A stretch of DNA of 64,000 bases from Azolla caroliniana. Taxonomy: Eukaryota > Polypodiophyta. This document shows, in pieces, positions 39,752-49,617 of this stretch. The notes beneath the pieces were generated by a model. It made no database searches and had not been told where the DNA came from. It saw only the letters and a list, made by a program, of their open reading frames with translations. The stretch's first letter is position 1; every line of letters starts with the position of its first letter. The stretch spans positions 7,316,001 to 7,380,000 of the forward strand of contig JBHGNT010000015.1 in NCBI GenBank assembly GCA_043228905.1, written 5' to 3'. Made by a program: the position numbers and the translations under genes.

Positions 39752-42700
39752 ACCAAACGACGACCACATCACCGAACGAGGGAGACGATACACCGAACGT
39801 GAGCAACGACGGGAAGCCCTGCAGCAAGCCGTCGACGAGATCCGGCGGGATCGGTCATTCTCCAAAACACTTCGGAGAGTCGCAGAAGAAGCACTACAGT
39901 TCCGGGTTCTGCAAATCCCCGACGAAGGCAGTAGCATAACAAGCCTGCAAGAGGCGGAAACGATACTGCAGACGCTCGCCGCGGGCGACGGGGACTCGGA
40001 AGCATTCGCAACACTTGAGGCGGAGTCGGAAAGCGACGGAAGCGTTGCATCCCGGTATAAAAGCAGCCACGACACACCAAACGACCGGGAGGACGAGGGG
40101 TCAGAAGACTCAGTAACACCGGCGCCAGAGGAAGAAATAACCCTGGAATTCGGTGACCAGCAACCGCCGAGGAAGGCTGACCGGATACCGACAACAACCG
40201 CGAGGGAACCGAAGGAGCGGATACCGACAACACCCGCGGAGGAACCAACGGACCGGACACCAGCAACACCCGCGGAGGAACCAAAGGTTCTCACACCAAC
40301 GCCAACAGCGGATAGGGAACAGGAGAGTCAGTTGGACGACACGATGCCGTACCCATACCCAAAGTACCGGGATGAGGCCGACGCGGAGGCACACGTGTAC
40401 GCATTCCTCCAAACATGGGAAGCCAACCATATCTCCCAAAGACTGACGGAGCCCGAAGCCGAACGATCCAAAATCGCCGAATTCGGCATAACCTTAGAAG
40501 GACCGGCGGCCCAATGGCACGCAAAGCACTTACCAGGCACCTTTGCAACATTCGATGCCTTGAAGGCCAGATTCCTCAGGTTTTTTCACAGACAATTTGA
40601 GCAAAGGGAATTGGTCGGGCAGTTCTACACCACCCGGCAGGAAGAAAACGAGACTATGCCACAATTCATCATTCGGTTCCAGACCCTGCACAGCCAACTG
40701 ACAAGAGCACCACCCGAAGACGAAGCCAAAGCAGTCTTTCTGGCCGCACTGAAAGAGCCACTTCGAACAATGTGCGGAGTCCTTGATTTCCAAACCAGCA
40801 CAATGGACCAAGTTATTGATCGGGTTTTAGAAATGGACAAGGCTAGCCCCTTCTTGTCGATGGGGATGTTACATCGGGCACTCCCAAAAGAGGAAGACCT
40901 GAGGTTCCGACAGGCCTTACAATGTACAACATGCCTAAATTCGGGGCACTCAACAGTAGACTGCACCCTGCGGACACAATGTGTGATCTGCAACTCTCGA
41001 GCCCATACAACGGACCGATGCGAATACAACCTGTTAAATCGGCAGGCAGCACCGGTTCGACACATAGAACCGCGCAATCAAAACCCAGACGAGGATCGAT
41101 TCCGGAGAGACAACCGCTACCAACGTGAACGCGGTAACAGATACGCTGATAGAAGACGCGACAACTATGACCGAGAGGAGAGACGCAGAGATAGCTACCC
41201 CCGGGACCGGTATGATAGAGACGAATCCCCGGAAGACGACAGACGCGGAGAAGAGAGGCGACAAGGATACGCTGATAGAAGACGCGACAACTATGACCGA
41301 GAGGAGAGACGCAAAGAAAGCTACCCCCGGGACCGGTACGACCGAGACGGAGCCCCGGAATACGACCGACGCGGAGAAGAGAGGCGAAGAGGGAACCGAA
41401 ATTTCCAACGGAATCAGAAGCGTGGATTTTTCCGAAGAGAGGAACGTCGGGAGGCAGCAAGGAATGACAACCCAGTATCCGTACCGGATAACCGAAAAAC
41501 CGAAGACGACCGCCGGAGCATACCCACCCTCCAAACCGGGGACAAAGGAGAAACGAGCAACAGTCACAAGGTGTACTGTTATTACTGCCGCAAGGAAGGC
41601 CACTATAGTAACCAATGCCCAAGCAAAAGCTATGACAAGCAGCCGGAAGTCAACATGGTTACAGCCGAAATAACAGAAGTACAGCAGGTCACAACCCGGT
41701 CAAAGGGAAAGACCGCCGAGTGGGAGGCCCAGGAGGCAATCAGAAAACAAGCGACACAATGGATCAAGGAGGCCAATGAACAGAATGCGGCAGAAGTAAG
41801 AGACCAAAATATGCCAAAAGACGAAGAAATCATACAGCCAGGCGAGAACCCGACGTGGCAAGCGCTACAGGACTATCAAATCGTGTTGCCGTTAGCACGA
41901 CTACTACAGTTAGTGCCACGATTTACGGCAGACCTACAAGCATCCGTCAGCAAACCGAAGCCGACGCCAGCACCGGCATTCTTCTCCAACCCAGAGGAAG
42001 GACCAGCGGTGGTCGATACAAGTAGCCCGGCAATCACGGCAATCGTGAAAGGAAAGGAAATTGCTGGAACGATTATTGACGGAGGCTCCGGGGTAAATGT
42101 CATCAGCCAACAGACATGCAACGACCTGGGCATCCGGGAATGGGAACCATGCCCCTTCTGGTTACGCATGGCGGATACTAGCTCAGTCCGACCGACCGGG
42201 CTTATCCGGGATTTGGAAATCACGATCGGAGGCCACGTATTCCGGATATCGGCCGTGGTGCTGCAGCTGAATGTACAAGGCGCGTACCCCCTACTGCTAG
42301 GACGACCATGGCTGCGAACGGCGCATATCAAGCAGAACTGGCAAAAGAACATGATCACATTCCGGCGAGGGAAAACAAAGTTACGAGTAACGATGCAACC
42401 ACGGGTGATCACCAGTAAGGAAGCATTGTCGGCGGAAATAGCCCAAGCAACGGAGAGAAGGAAGGAATTAGAGGAGCTAAGGCGGGAAAAGCTGGACCTG
42501 ACCAAGATCAGGAATGAAGAAAAGGAAAAATCGACCTTCACGATCAGCAAACTGCAGAGTACCTATGAAAAGCAGAAAGCAGATTACGAGGCCCAGGCTC
42601 AGATAATGGCCGACATTATAAAACGGGCAAGGAAGGAAAAGCAGGAAGCTTATGCGCATGCTAAGGCAGGAGTTGACCGGATCAAGCTCATCATGTCAGG

Positions 42701-43463
42701 ATGGAGTACCCGAGCTCAGGCAAGTATCAACGAAAGTACGGAAAAGCTATGGAAGGAGTGGTCACAACAGGCAGCCGAGCTGCAGACACTCCGAGCGGAT
42801 GCCGAGAATCGGAAGAAGACCGGTGACAGGTTCTATAAGATGGATGAAGAAAGTATCGTCACCATTCGGGAGGAATTGTCGGAGGATTTCTACACTTTAG
42901 CAGAAGAACACCTCAAAGAAATCCGAGGGTTGGTAGAGAGGTTGGATGACGGGCAGCTCGCAACTCAGTTGGAGTTGGAGAGATACGAGCAGGACCGGTT
43001 ACGACAGGAAGCTAAGGAAAGAACGACACCAACCACTATTGGTGAGGGAACGCGACCGGATGAAGATGAACCAACTGACCCTGAACAACCCCGACGAGGA
43101 ATACCTGAAGACGAACTTGAAGAAGAGCAGGAGCGGACCGATGCCGGAGAAGAAGAAAAGCTGAGACCAGAAGACACCAGAGCAGAGGAAGGAGGCATAT
43201 CAAGTCGACTAGTCGAGACCGGAGAAAGCGACACCGGTAACAGAACAGAGCCAGGAACGGAGGGAGAACAGGAAGAACCCGGACGAAGCGGTGAGGAAGC
43301 ACCGGCACCACGGAATCAAGCAGAGCCGGAGCAGAAAATTTTTACGGAACAGCTTACCCAACAGGAGGTCGGAGACCAGGCAGGCAAGGAACGGGAACAG
43401 GAGGAAGAAGCACCACTTGACACTATCGAGCAAAGTGTGCTCGATATTTTGGAGGAAGACTGA
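39744..43463 (+). CDS. G1 gag-protease-coiled-coil protein (1239 aa)
   Basis: Start chosen at ATG 39744 because G2 and N align from the same residue; the frame is also open further upstream without an ATG. Order by residue: a basic N-terminal helix (about 10-60) and acidic/Pro-rich linker; a retroviral-type capsid domain (about 205-345; FLQTWEANHISQRL, GPAAQWHAKHL, FHRQFEQRELVGQFY); CCHC knuckles at about 394 (CTTCLNSGHSTVDC), 413 (CVICNSRAHTTDRC) and 612 (CYYCRKEGHYSNQC). Between knuckles 2 and 3 is an Arg/Asp/Glu-rich zone with two 41-residue tandem copies. The aspartic protease (about 760-875) has its active site at IIDGGSGVNVIS (Asp 779) and LLLGRPWL. A coiled coil (about 890-1085) and an acidic tail ending IEQSVLDILEED complete it. 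Usual pol domains are missing after the protease. Likely forms virus-like particles and depends on RT and integrase from another element. Confidence 0.93.
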   Translation: MSRPNDDHITERGRRYTEREQRREALQQAVDEIRRDRSFSKTLRRVAEEALQFRVLQIPDEGSSITSLQEAETILQTLAAGDGDSEAFATLEAESESDGSVASRYKSSHDTPNDREDEGSEDSVTPAPEEEITLEFGDQQPPRKADRIPTTTAREPKERIPTTPAEEPTDRTPATPAEEPKVLTPTPTADREQESQLDDTMPYPYPKYRDEADAEAHVYAFLQTWEANHISQRLTEPEAERSKIAEFGITLEGPAAQWHAKHLPGTFATFDALKARFLRFFHRQFEQRELVGQFYTTRQEENETMPQFIIRFQTLHSQLTRAPPEDEAKAVFLAALKEPLRTMCGVLDFQTSTMDQVIDRVLEMDKASPFLSMGMLHRALPKEEDLRFRQALQCTTCLNSGHSTVDCTLRTQCVICNSRAHTTDRCEYNLLNRQAAPVRHIEPRNQNPDEDRFRRDNRYQRERGNRYADRRRDNYDREERRRDSYPRDRYDRDESPEDDRRGEERRQGYADRRRDNYDREERRKESYPRDRYDRDGAPEYDRRGEERRRGNRNFQRNQKRGFFRREERREAARNDNPVSVPDNRKTEDDRRSIPTLQTGDKGETSNSHKVYCYYCRKEGHYSNQCPSKSYDKQPEVNMVTAEITEVQQVTTRSKGKTAEWEAQEAIRKQATQWIKEANEQNAAEVRDQNMPKDEEIIQPGENPTWQALQDYQIVLPLARLLQLVPRFTADLQASVSKPKPTPAPAFFSNPEEGPAVVDTSSPAITAIVKGKEIAGTIIDGGSGVNVISQQTCNDLGIREWEPCPFWLRMADTSSVRPTGLIRDLEITIGGHVFRISAVVLQLNVQGAYPLLLGRPWLRTAHIKQNWQKNMITFRRGKTKLRVTMQPRVITSKEALSAEIAQATERRKELEELRREKLDLTKIRNEEKEKSTFTISKLQSTYEKQKADYEAQAQIMADIIKRARKEKQEAYAHAKAGVDRIKLIMSGWSTRAQASINESTEKLWKEWSQQAAELQTLRADAENRKKTGDRFYKMDEESIVTIREELSEDFYTLAEEHLKEIRGLVERLDDGQLATQLELERYEQDRLRQEAKERTTPTTIGEGTRPDEDEPTDPEQPRRGIPEDELEEEQERTDAGEEEKLRPEDTRAEEGGISSRLVETGESDTGNRTEPGTEGEQEEPGRSGEEAPAPRNQAEPEQKIFTEQLTQQEVGDQAGKEREQEEEAPLDTIEQSVLDILEED

Positions 43464-43513
43464 GGCCGGGTGTGGATTCGAAGTGCAAGGCACTTTCCCA
43501 CGGGCGTGCCATG
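43464..43513 (+). other. G1 conserved 3' tail in place of a polypurine tract
   Basis: Fifty bases between the stop codon and the 3' LTR, ending TCCCACGGGCGTGCCATG. This is not purine-rich. The same block is seen at 9073-9126 (N), 2361-2407 (D2) and 31448-31499 (D). Confidence 0.75.
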
Positions 43514-43893
43514 TGTTGGCTGGTCAAAAGAGCAAGGACAAGTGGGAAGGAGGATCGGATAATAGGAAGTAATAGTAGAATTATTATTCGGAGGGACGGA
43601 TTCGGTACAGTTGTACCGATCCGGATCCGAACCGATTCGGATGTCGGTTGCCTAAGCGCACCGATTGTAACCTTGCCGGATGCCTATAAAAGGATCCGAT
43701 GATTTGTAAAGTTTTTTGACGGAAGTAATACAATAGTAATTGTTGTGTATTTATCTGTATCTCGTATTGTTTGCCGTCCGTGCTTAATTGTAATCATCTT
43801 ATGCGTGGAACCTAGCATCCAATCCTTACCACCCCTTTGGAGAAGTGTCGGGTAGACACCTGTGTTGAGGCTAGTCCGGCCAGACAGACAACA
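43514..43893 (+). repeat. G1 3' LTR (380 bp)
   Basis: It begins TGTTGGCTGGTC and ends GACAGACAACA, differing from the 5' LTR at three positions. TATA box CCTATAAAAGG near 43684. Confidence 0.95.
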
Positions 43894-44178
43894 AAACTAA
43901 GTGTCATAGAAGTTAAGTCCTATGACACATATCGAGTAGGTAGTTAAGTTTCTACCTCTTTTTCAAGTGGTGGTTGTAGTGAGAGAACGTAGAGAGCAAG
44001 TTACTACATAAGCACCTTCTCCTCCTTTTTGTAATTGTTGGTTAGTTAGCTATTATTCTTGTTAATATAGTTTTACTATTTTCTATATACACTATGTTTT
44101 CTCTCTCTCACACACACACGCATATCTACAAACATACATAAACATTATGCTGCACAGAACCACTCTTGGTTCTTTACA
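43894..44178 (+). repeat. C6 5' LTR (right part)
   Basis: It ends TTCTTTACA directly before the primer site. It contains the inverted motif GTGTCATAG...CTATGACAC (about 43902-43933), and a TC/CA microsatellite near 44100-44120. Confidence 0.75.
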
Positions 44179-44190
44179 TGGTATCTGAGC
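44179..44190 (+). promoter_or_regulatory. C6 primer binding site
   Basis: TGGTATCTGAGC, one mismatch from the initiator tRNA-Met site. Confidence 0.85.
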
Positions 44191-44349
44191 AATTGGTAGC
44201 TTAATCCAAGCCTTCCGCGTGTGTTTTGTATATGTCGACGCTCATGAAGAACTGATCAATCGTTGTAGCAACAATTTCCACAGTTCGTATCAAAGAGAAG
44301 AAGGAAAAGAAAACCCACTCCATACAAATCGATTATCATGAATACTTAG

Positions 44350-44564
44350 ATGGGAAGCGCTCCTCCCACCGAGAAACTCGACAGAAATAACTTTGCATCT
44401 TGGGAGTACAAGATGCACCAATACCTTGTTGGCCAAGGCTATTGGAGTTACATCGAAGGAGCACAAGAAAATCAACGCAACCCGGCACATGCCGACCACC
44501 CAGCTTGGGAGCAAGCGGCCAGTCGTGTGTTGTACTGCCTTGCATCATGCATGCATGATCACAT
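44350..44564 (+). pseudogene. C6 gag N terminus
   Basis: It reads MGSAPPTEKLDRNNFASWEY, KMHQYLVGQGYWSYIEGAQE and WEQAASRVLYCLASCMHDH, closely related to the C1-C3 and C7 gags. The frame is cut at His-Asp-His by C5 and resumes at 56759 (MLATSKRSKR). Confidence 0.9.
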
Positions 44565-44946
44565 TGTTACAAAGGCACTCCGGCTCTTCTTAATGCACAA
44601 CGGATCGTGATGTGTTGGATCGTTTTGTGTGCTCAAGATAGATAAGGAAAGGGGGAAGGAGACTTACCTCTGTAGCAACCCAAAGGCTTCTATTTCATTA
44701 CACGCAAAGAAACCTCTCTCGTCAGTTTTCTTCTTCTCTTACAACTACTCTCATTACTCTCTCTCTCTCTCTCTTACTTTTTTAACTAAGTATATAAGTG
44801 ACTTACATATGCAGCTAATTAGTTGTGAGTAGCTAAATAGTTGTTTGACCTACATGCCTAATAGTAGTTAATTTCCCAATAGCTACTATAGAAGATCTCA
44901 CTTACCAATATGCACCATATGCTTTTGTTGAGCTTGTTTCTCAACA
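44565..44946 (-). repeat. C5 3' LTR (382 bp)
   Basis: On the minus strand it begins TGTTGAGAAACAAGC and ends GCCTTTGTAACA, with the PPT complement CTCCCCCTCAAG at 44947-44958. TATA-like TATATACTTAG lies on the minus strand near 44800. Confidence 0.85.
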
Positions 44947-44959
44947 CTCCCCCTCAAGC

Positions 44960-46806
44960 TCAACTTATCCTTTCTTGAGATCATCTTCAATCTTCTTTCC
45001 TTCATGCTTTTCAGCTATCATACCAATGGTTATAACTCCCATCATGTCCCAAAACTATGTATGTTTTTCTATGCTTAGTTCCTTAATAAGAATATCAGCA
45101 ACTTGCTGATTTGTGTTTATATATAGAAGATCCACTTCTCCATCAATCACTTCCTCTCTAACAAAAGTGATAATGCACTTCAATGTGCTTTGTTCTTGCA
45201 TGGAACACTATGTTTTTTGTGAGCTGAATGCTACTCATATTGTCACACCAAATTGTGATTGCACCATCTATATACTCTCCCAAATCAGCAAGCAATCTTC
45301 TTATCCATACCTCTTCACAAGTGGCTATTGCATCTCCTCTATATCCAGCTTCAATACTTGATAATGCAACAGTAGCTTGTTTCTTGCTACTCCATGAAAT
45401 AGCTGCACTTCCCAATGTAAACATATATCCACTTGTGGATCTTCTATTAGTTTGGCTTCTAGCCTAATCAGCATCTGTATATCCTTCCAACTTTATGTCC
45501 AAATCGGCCCTGTAAAATAGTCCATAGTTCTGAGTAGCTTTTACATACCTCAACATTCTTATAATGCAGTCCAAATGTGGCTTTGTTGGCTGTTGCATAA
45601 ACTGCTTCACTAATCCAATAGCATAACTCAAGTCAGGTCTTGTTATAGTCAAATATATGAGGTTCCCCACCATAGACCTGTACATGTTTACATCATCTAT
45701 TTTGTCTCCCAAATCAGCCCTCAATTTGCAGTTCTTATCTAGTGGTACATCAATAAGTTTGCATCCAAGCATACCATACTTCTTCAACATAGTTGCTACA
45801 TACTATTTTTGCAACATATATATACCACTTTCAGATCTGATCATCTCAATACCAAGAAAGTATCTCAACTTTCCCAAATCCTTCATATAAAGTTGCATTT
45901 CCAAGTTTTTCTTTAGCTTATTTATTTCATCCATAAAATCATCTCTGATGATTAAATCATCTACATAAATCAAAATCACAACAATGCAATCATTCATCTT
46001 CTTTACATACAATGATGGATCAACTTTTGACATTTTGAAGGAAAGTTTTTCAGAGATTCTAAAAGTTCCTTGTGCCATGCTCTAGGTGCTTGTTTCAGTC
46101 CATAGAGAGCCTTTTTCAGTTTACAAACATATTCTGGATGCTTCTTATCTTCAAATCTTGGTGGTTGGCCACATATATACTTCCTCTTCCAAGTTACCAT
46201 GTATAAAAGCATTTTTTACATCCATATGGTGCAGAACCCATCTTTTGGCTGCACTTACAGCAAGTAGTGTCCTCAAGGTTGCCATTTTTGCAACCGGTGC
46301 AAATGTTTCATCATAATCAATTCCTTACATCTAGGCATATCCCTTTGCCACAAGTCTTGCTTTATGTCTATTTACATTCCCATTGGAATCATGCTTTGTT
46401 TTGTAGACCCATTTGCAGCCTACAACATTTTTTCGTTTTGGTAACTTTACCAAATCCCATGTTCTATTTTCAGCCAATGCATCTATTTCTTCTTGCATTG
46501 CATTCACCCATTTCTTCTGAGCTTTTGCTTCATCAAAATTATTTGGATCAAGGATTTGTACCACTTTAGACATGTATGCATAATGCATTGCCATGTATGT
46601 ATCATAACCAAATCTTTCAACTGTTTTTTTCTCTCTATCTGATCTTCTTAGTTTCTGCTTTGCATCCTTCATTGCTTTTTCCACACCATGGATTTTCAAG
46701 GCTCATATTCCCAGCTCATCATCCAACGATGTAACTGAATCTACATCTTCCATGTTTCTAGACCCATCATCAAGCATTTCATATTCTGGCATCTTCTGTT
46801 TTGCCC
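44960..46806 (-). pseudogene. C5 reverse transcriptase and RNase H
   Basis: On the minus strand from 46699: KKWVNAMQEEIDALAENRTW, CKWVYKTKHDSNGNVNRHKA, an RT palm with the YVDD box (VILIYVDDLIIRDD near 45965), [19 protein letters not shown], and RNase H (TLGSAAISWSSKKQATVALS, IWCDNMSSIQLTKN, HARTKHIEVHYHF). Stops and shifts lie near 46331, 46080, 45803, 45464 and 45158. It is more AT-rich than C1-C3. Confidence 0.88.
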
Positions 46807-46839
46807 TTTCTTGTTAGGAAACAGGTCCCTCCAGATGGG

Positions 46840-47273
46840 TGTCATGAACACTACTGAGACAGAGAAGGAATTAGTACTAAACGAAGGATTAGTACTATGA
46901 GAGGTGTGGAACTTCTTCGAGAGAAGGAAGAAGTGAGCGAGACAGAGAGAAAGAGAGAGAGTGAGAGAGAGAGAGTGATGATAAGAAAGATATGTATTAT
47001 ATGAAGAGAATATACAATGGTGGCTAAAAGGCTTAAGACTGGCGTTGAACCAATTTGGTTCAACATAATGCCTAGTGCCCTCTTTTATAGTGTTTTCAGG
47101 AGTAATCCTGAAGCTTCTAGAATGTTCCAGAGAAATCTGGAATATACATTAATTTCCTATAATAAAATGTAAATGAAAATAATATCCTACGTATTGCAAT
47201 AGATGATCTAATGGTCAAGAGCTCGACCCATATAACCTAAGGTCATGGGTTCGAGTCTTGCCATATCATGACA
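46840..47273 (-). repeat. G3 3' LTR (434 bp)
   Basis: TGTCATGA...TCATGACA form 8-bp inverted ends. A plus-strand tRNA-like stretch with B box GGTTCGAGTCT lies near 47248-47258. The PPT complement (CTATCCCCCCTTT) is at 47274-47286. Confidence 0.85.
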
Positions 47274-48027
47274 CTATCCCCCCTTTAAAACGACGAGTGT
47301 CACGAGTCGTCTTGGATTGAGGACCTGGTTTGTGTGGATATTGACGATGGAAGTCTTCAAGAAGAGCACGAGCATTGGTCACATTCTCGATCGGTTCCCA
47401 AGTACGTTCGCTGGGGCTATAGCCTAGCCAATCGACTAGATAGTAGAGCTTGTTGCGAACAATCTTGGAATCAAGGATGGCGGCAACCTCGTACTCCGGC
47501 CCATCTTCAAGCTCGATCGGGGGTGGAGGTTGGATAAGACATCCTGGGATGGTGCTCTCGTGGTAGGGTTCAAGGAGAGAACTATGAAACACCGGATGTA
47601 TCCGAAGTTGAGGAGGTAGATCGAGACGAAAAGAGACATCATTAATCTATCCAATAATACGGAAAGGACCTAATCGCCGATAATCTAACTTCTCACATGG
47701 ACGAGTAGTCTTGATGTGTCGTCGTAACAGCCACACCCGATCTCCAATATTAAAACTGGATGGAAGTCGATGACGATCCACGTAGACTTTGTGTGTTTGT
47801 TGAGCTTGCTGGAGATGAGTAGATAAATCCGCTTGTATCTTGCATAACTGCTCCAAACGATCCTCTGCGCACGGATTTGTGGACACCTCTGGGGTTTCAA
47901 GTACACTCCATCGGGGGTGACATCCCGTATAAGCATAAAATGGCGTAACTTTAGTGGACGCGTGGATAGAGTTGTTATAGGCAAATTCGGCGAAGTGGAG
48001 AATATCTGCCCAGTCATCTTGATGTTA
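47266..48027 (-). pseudogene. G3 integrase C terminus and chromodomain
   Basis: In the same frame as the upstream integrase, after a stop at 48025-48027: FAEFAYNNSIHASTKVTPFY, a GPY/F-like segment (GDRVWLLRRHIKTTRPCEKL, RRLGPFRIIG), a stop at 47647-47649, then VFHSSLLEPYHESTIPG and a chromodomain (YEVAAILDSKIVRNKLYYLV, DWLGYSPSERTWEPIENV). Chromodomains direct integration to marked chromatin. The stop of the frame lies inside the LTR. Confidence 0.88.
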
Positions 48028-49008
48028 GCTGAGAAAGCACCGCAGATACTGCTCCAACGTTTGATTTGTTCGTTCAGCTTGGCCGTCAGTTTGTGGGTGG
48101 TAGCCGAAGGAGAGGTTACAAGTGACCTTGAGCATGTTAAAAAGGTGCTTCCAGAATTTTGACACGAACTGGGGTCCACGGTCGCTGATGATACTATCGG
48201 GAAGTCCATGATGCCGACATACTTCACGCATGACAATTTCGGCAGTGTCTTCACTGGAGATCTCCTTAGTACATGGCAAGAAATGAGCCATCTTTGTATA
48301 TCGATCGACCACCGTTAGAATCACATTGAACCCCTTAGAGACTGGAAGATCTGTGATGAAGTCTAGAGCAATGGACTGCCACGGCTTGCTTGGAATTGGT
48401 AATGGTTCTAATAAACCATATGGATGATGCCTTGGCATTTTCGCTCTGCAGCATGTATCACAAGTCCGAACAAAATCCTCGACAAATTGTCGCATATAGG
48501 GCCACCAAAATGATCGTTGTACTAAATGTAGTGTTTTAGTACTACCAAAATGCCCAGCTGTATATGTGTCATGACAGTTTTGTACTACTTGAAGGCGGCA
48601 AGAACCATTAGGAACATACAAAAGTTCTTTAAAGAAGAGTAATCCATCATGGTATTTGAATTGCCGATAGTCCGTATCTGGTGGTTGCGACTGTGAACAC
48701 AACGCTCGAGAGGGATCAATTTGTGCTAGTATAGCTTGGGCGAACGCATCTGTCTTCAAGTCTTCGCGTATGGTATCGATAACGCGGGAATCGATGGGCA
48801 TGTCAAAGATCTGTGTTGCTTGTAGTCGTGCCGGTCCCAAGATGACTTGTTTTTGGTTATCGAAAGCTGGCTCGCCGAGACGGGGTGCTAGATACGAATG
48901 TCGCGATAATGCATCTGCCTTCCCTTGGTGCTTCCCCGGACAATATGTAATTTTGAAGTCGAAACGCGTGAGGAAGTGCGCCCACCGAGCTTGACGTCGA
49001 TTCAACAC
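48025..49008 (-). pseudogene. G3 integrase
   Basis: The reading holds the end of RNase H (RQARWAHFLTRFDFKITYCP, KADALSRHS), the HHCC zinc domain (HDTYTAGHFGSTKTLHLVQR...CDTCCRAK) and the DDE core: LDFITDLPVSKGFNVILTVV, IISDRGPQFVSKFW and QTDGQAERTNQTLEQYL. All three acidic residues are present. It is bounded by TAA at 48025-48027. Confidence 0.92.
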
Positions 49009-49089
49009 ACGAGCATCCTGAAAGTAGGCAAGTTTCTTGTGGTCACTAAATACGGTGACCGGATGAGAGGATCCCTCCAGAAAATGCCT

Positions 49090-49617
49090 TTATTGCATAA
49101 AAGAATCCACTATTGCCAATAGCTCCTTATCATGAATTTCGTAGTTGATTTCGGTGGCGTCAAACTTGCGTGAGTCAAAAGCCACAAGATGTAGCTTCTC
49201 ATCATTCCCCTGTTGTGACAGAATGCTCCCCAATGCAAAATCTGATGCGTCAGCTTCGATAATGAATGGTTTTTTCGGATTGACATGAGCTAAAATTGGA
49301 GCCGAGGTAAATGCATTTTTAAGCCTCTCAAAAGCCACATCCGTTTCTTCAGACCAGATGAACGGTTGTCCCTTCCTGGTAAGTTGTGTGAGAGGTAGAA
49401 CGATCTTTGAGTAATCTTGTATGAACTTCCGGTAAAAATTGGCAAAGCCTAGGAAGCATTGCACATTCCGCACCGAACGCGGAGTCTGCCATTCTACCAC
49501 CGTTTTGACCTTAGCTGGGTTCATGGAGATGCCTTCTGATGAAATGATGTAGCCGAGAAATTCCACTTGGTTGCATCCGAAACTACATTTTTCCAGCTTT
49601 GCATACAGACCATGTTC
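49090..49617 (-). pseudogene. G3 RT thumb and RNase H
   Basis: In the same frame as the upstream RT after a TGA at 49618-49620: VEFLGYIISSEGISMNPAKV, CFLGFANFYRKFIQDYSKIV, then RNase H (PFIIEADASDFALGSILSQQ, SRKFDATEINYEIHDKELLA). It ends at a nonsense codon at 49090-49092. Confidence 0.9.

Larger units (their letters stand above)
39312..43893 (+). mobile_element. G1, young intact pol-less Tat-like LTR element
   Basis: 4582 bp, with LTRs 39312-39691 and 43514-43893 (380 bp each, 3 differences) and a perfect TSD AAACT (39307-39311, 43894-43898). The single long ORF encodes gag, three CCHC knuckles, an aspartic protease and a coiled-coil/acidic tail. RT, RNase H and integrase are absent. The near-identical LTRs and the open frame indicate a very recent insertion mobilised in trans. 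Leader and primer site match G2. Confidence 0.95.

Noticed and set aside
39692-42550. Several minus-strand frames of 150-260 codons opposite the G1 gene
   Set aside because: They are antisense shadows of the G1 ORF, with no conserved domain; the plus strand carries clear capsid, CCHC and protease motifs.
46812-46839. Chance match to the A-family LTR tip
   Set aside because: Rejected as chance because the 28 bases match the A2 LTR start with one difference and the TTCTT context gives a perfect TSD with 56520-56524.
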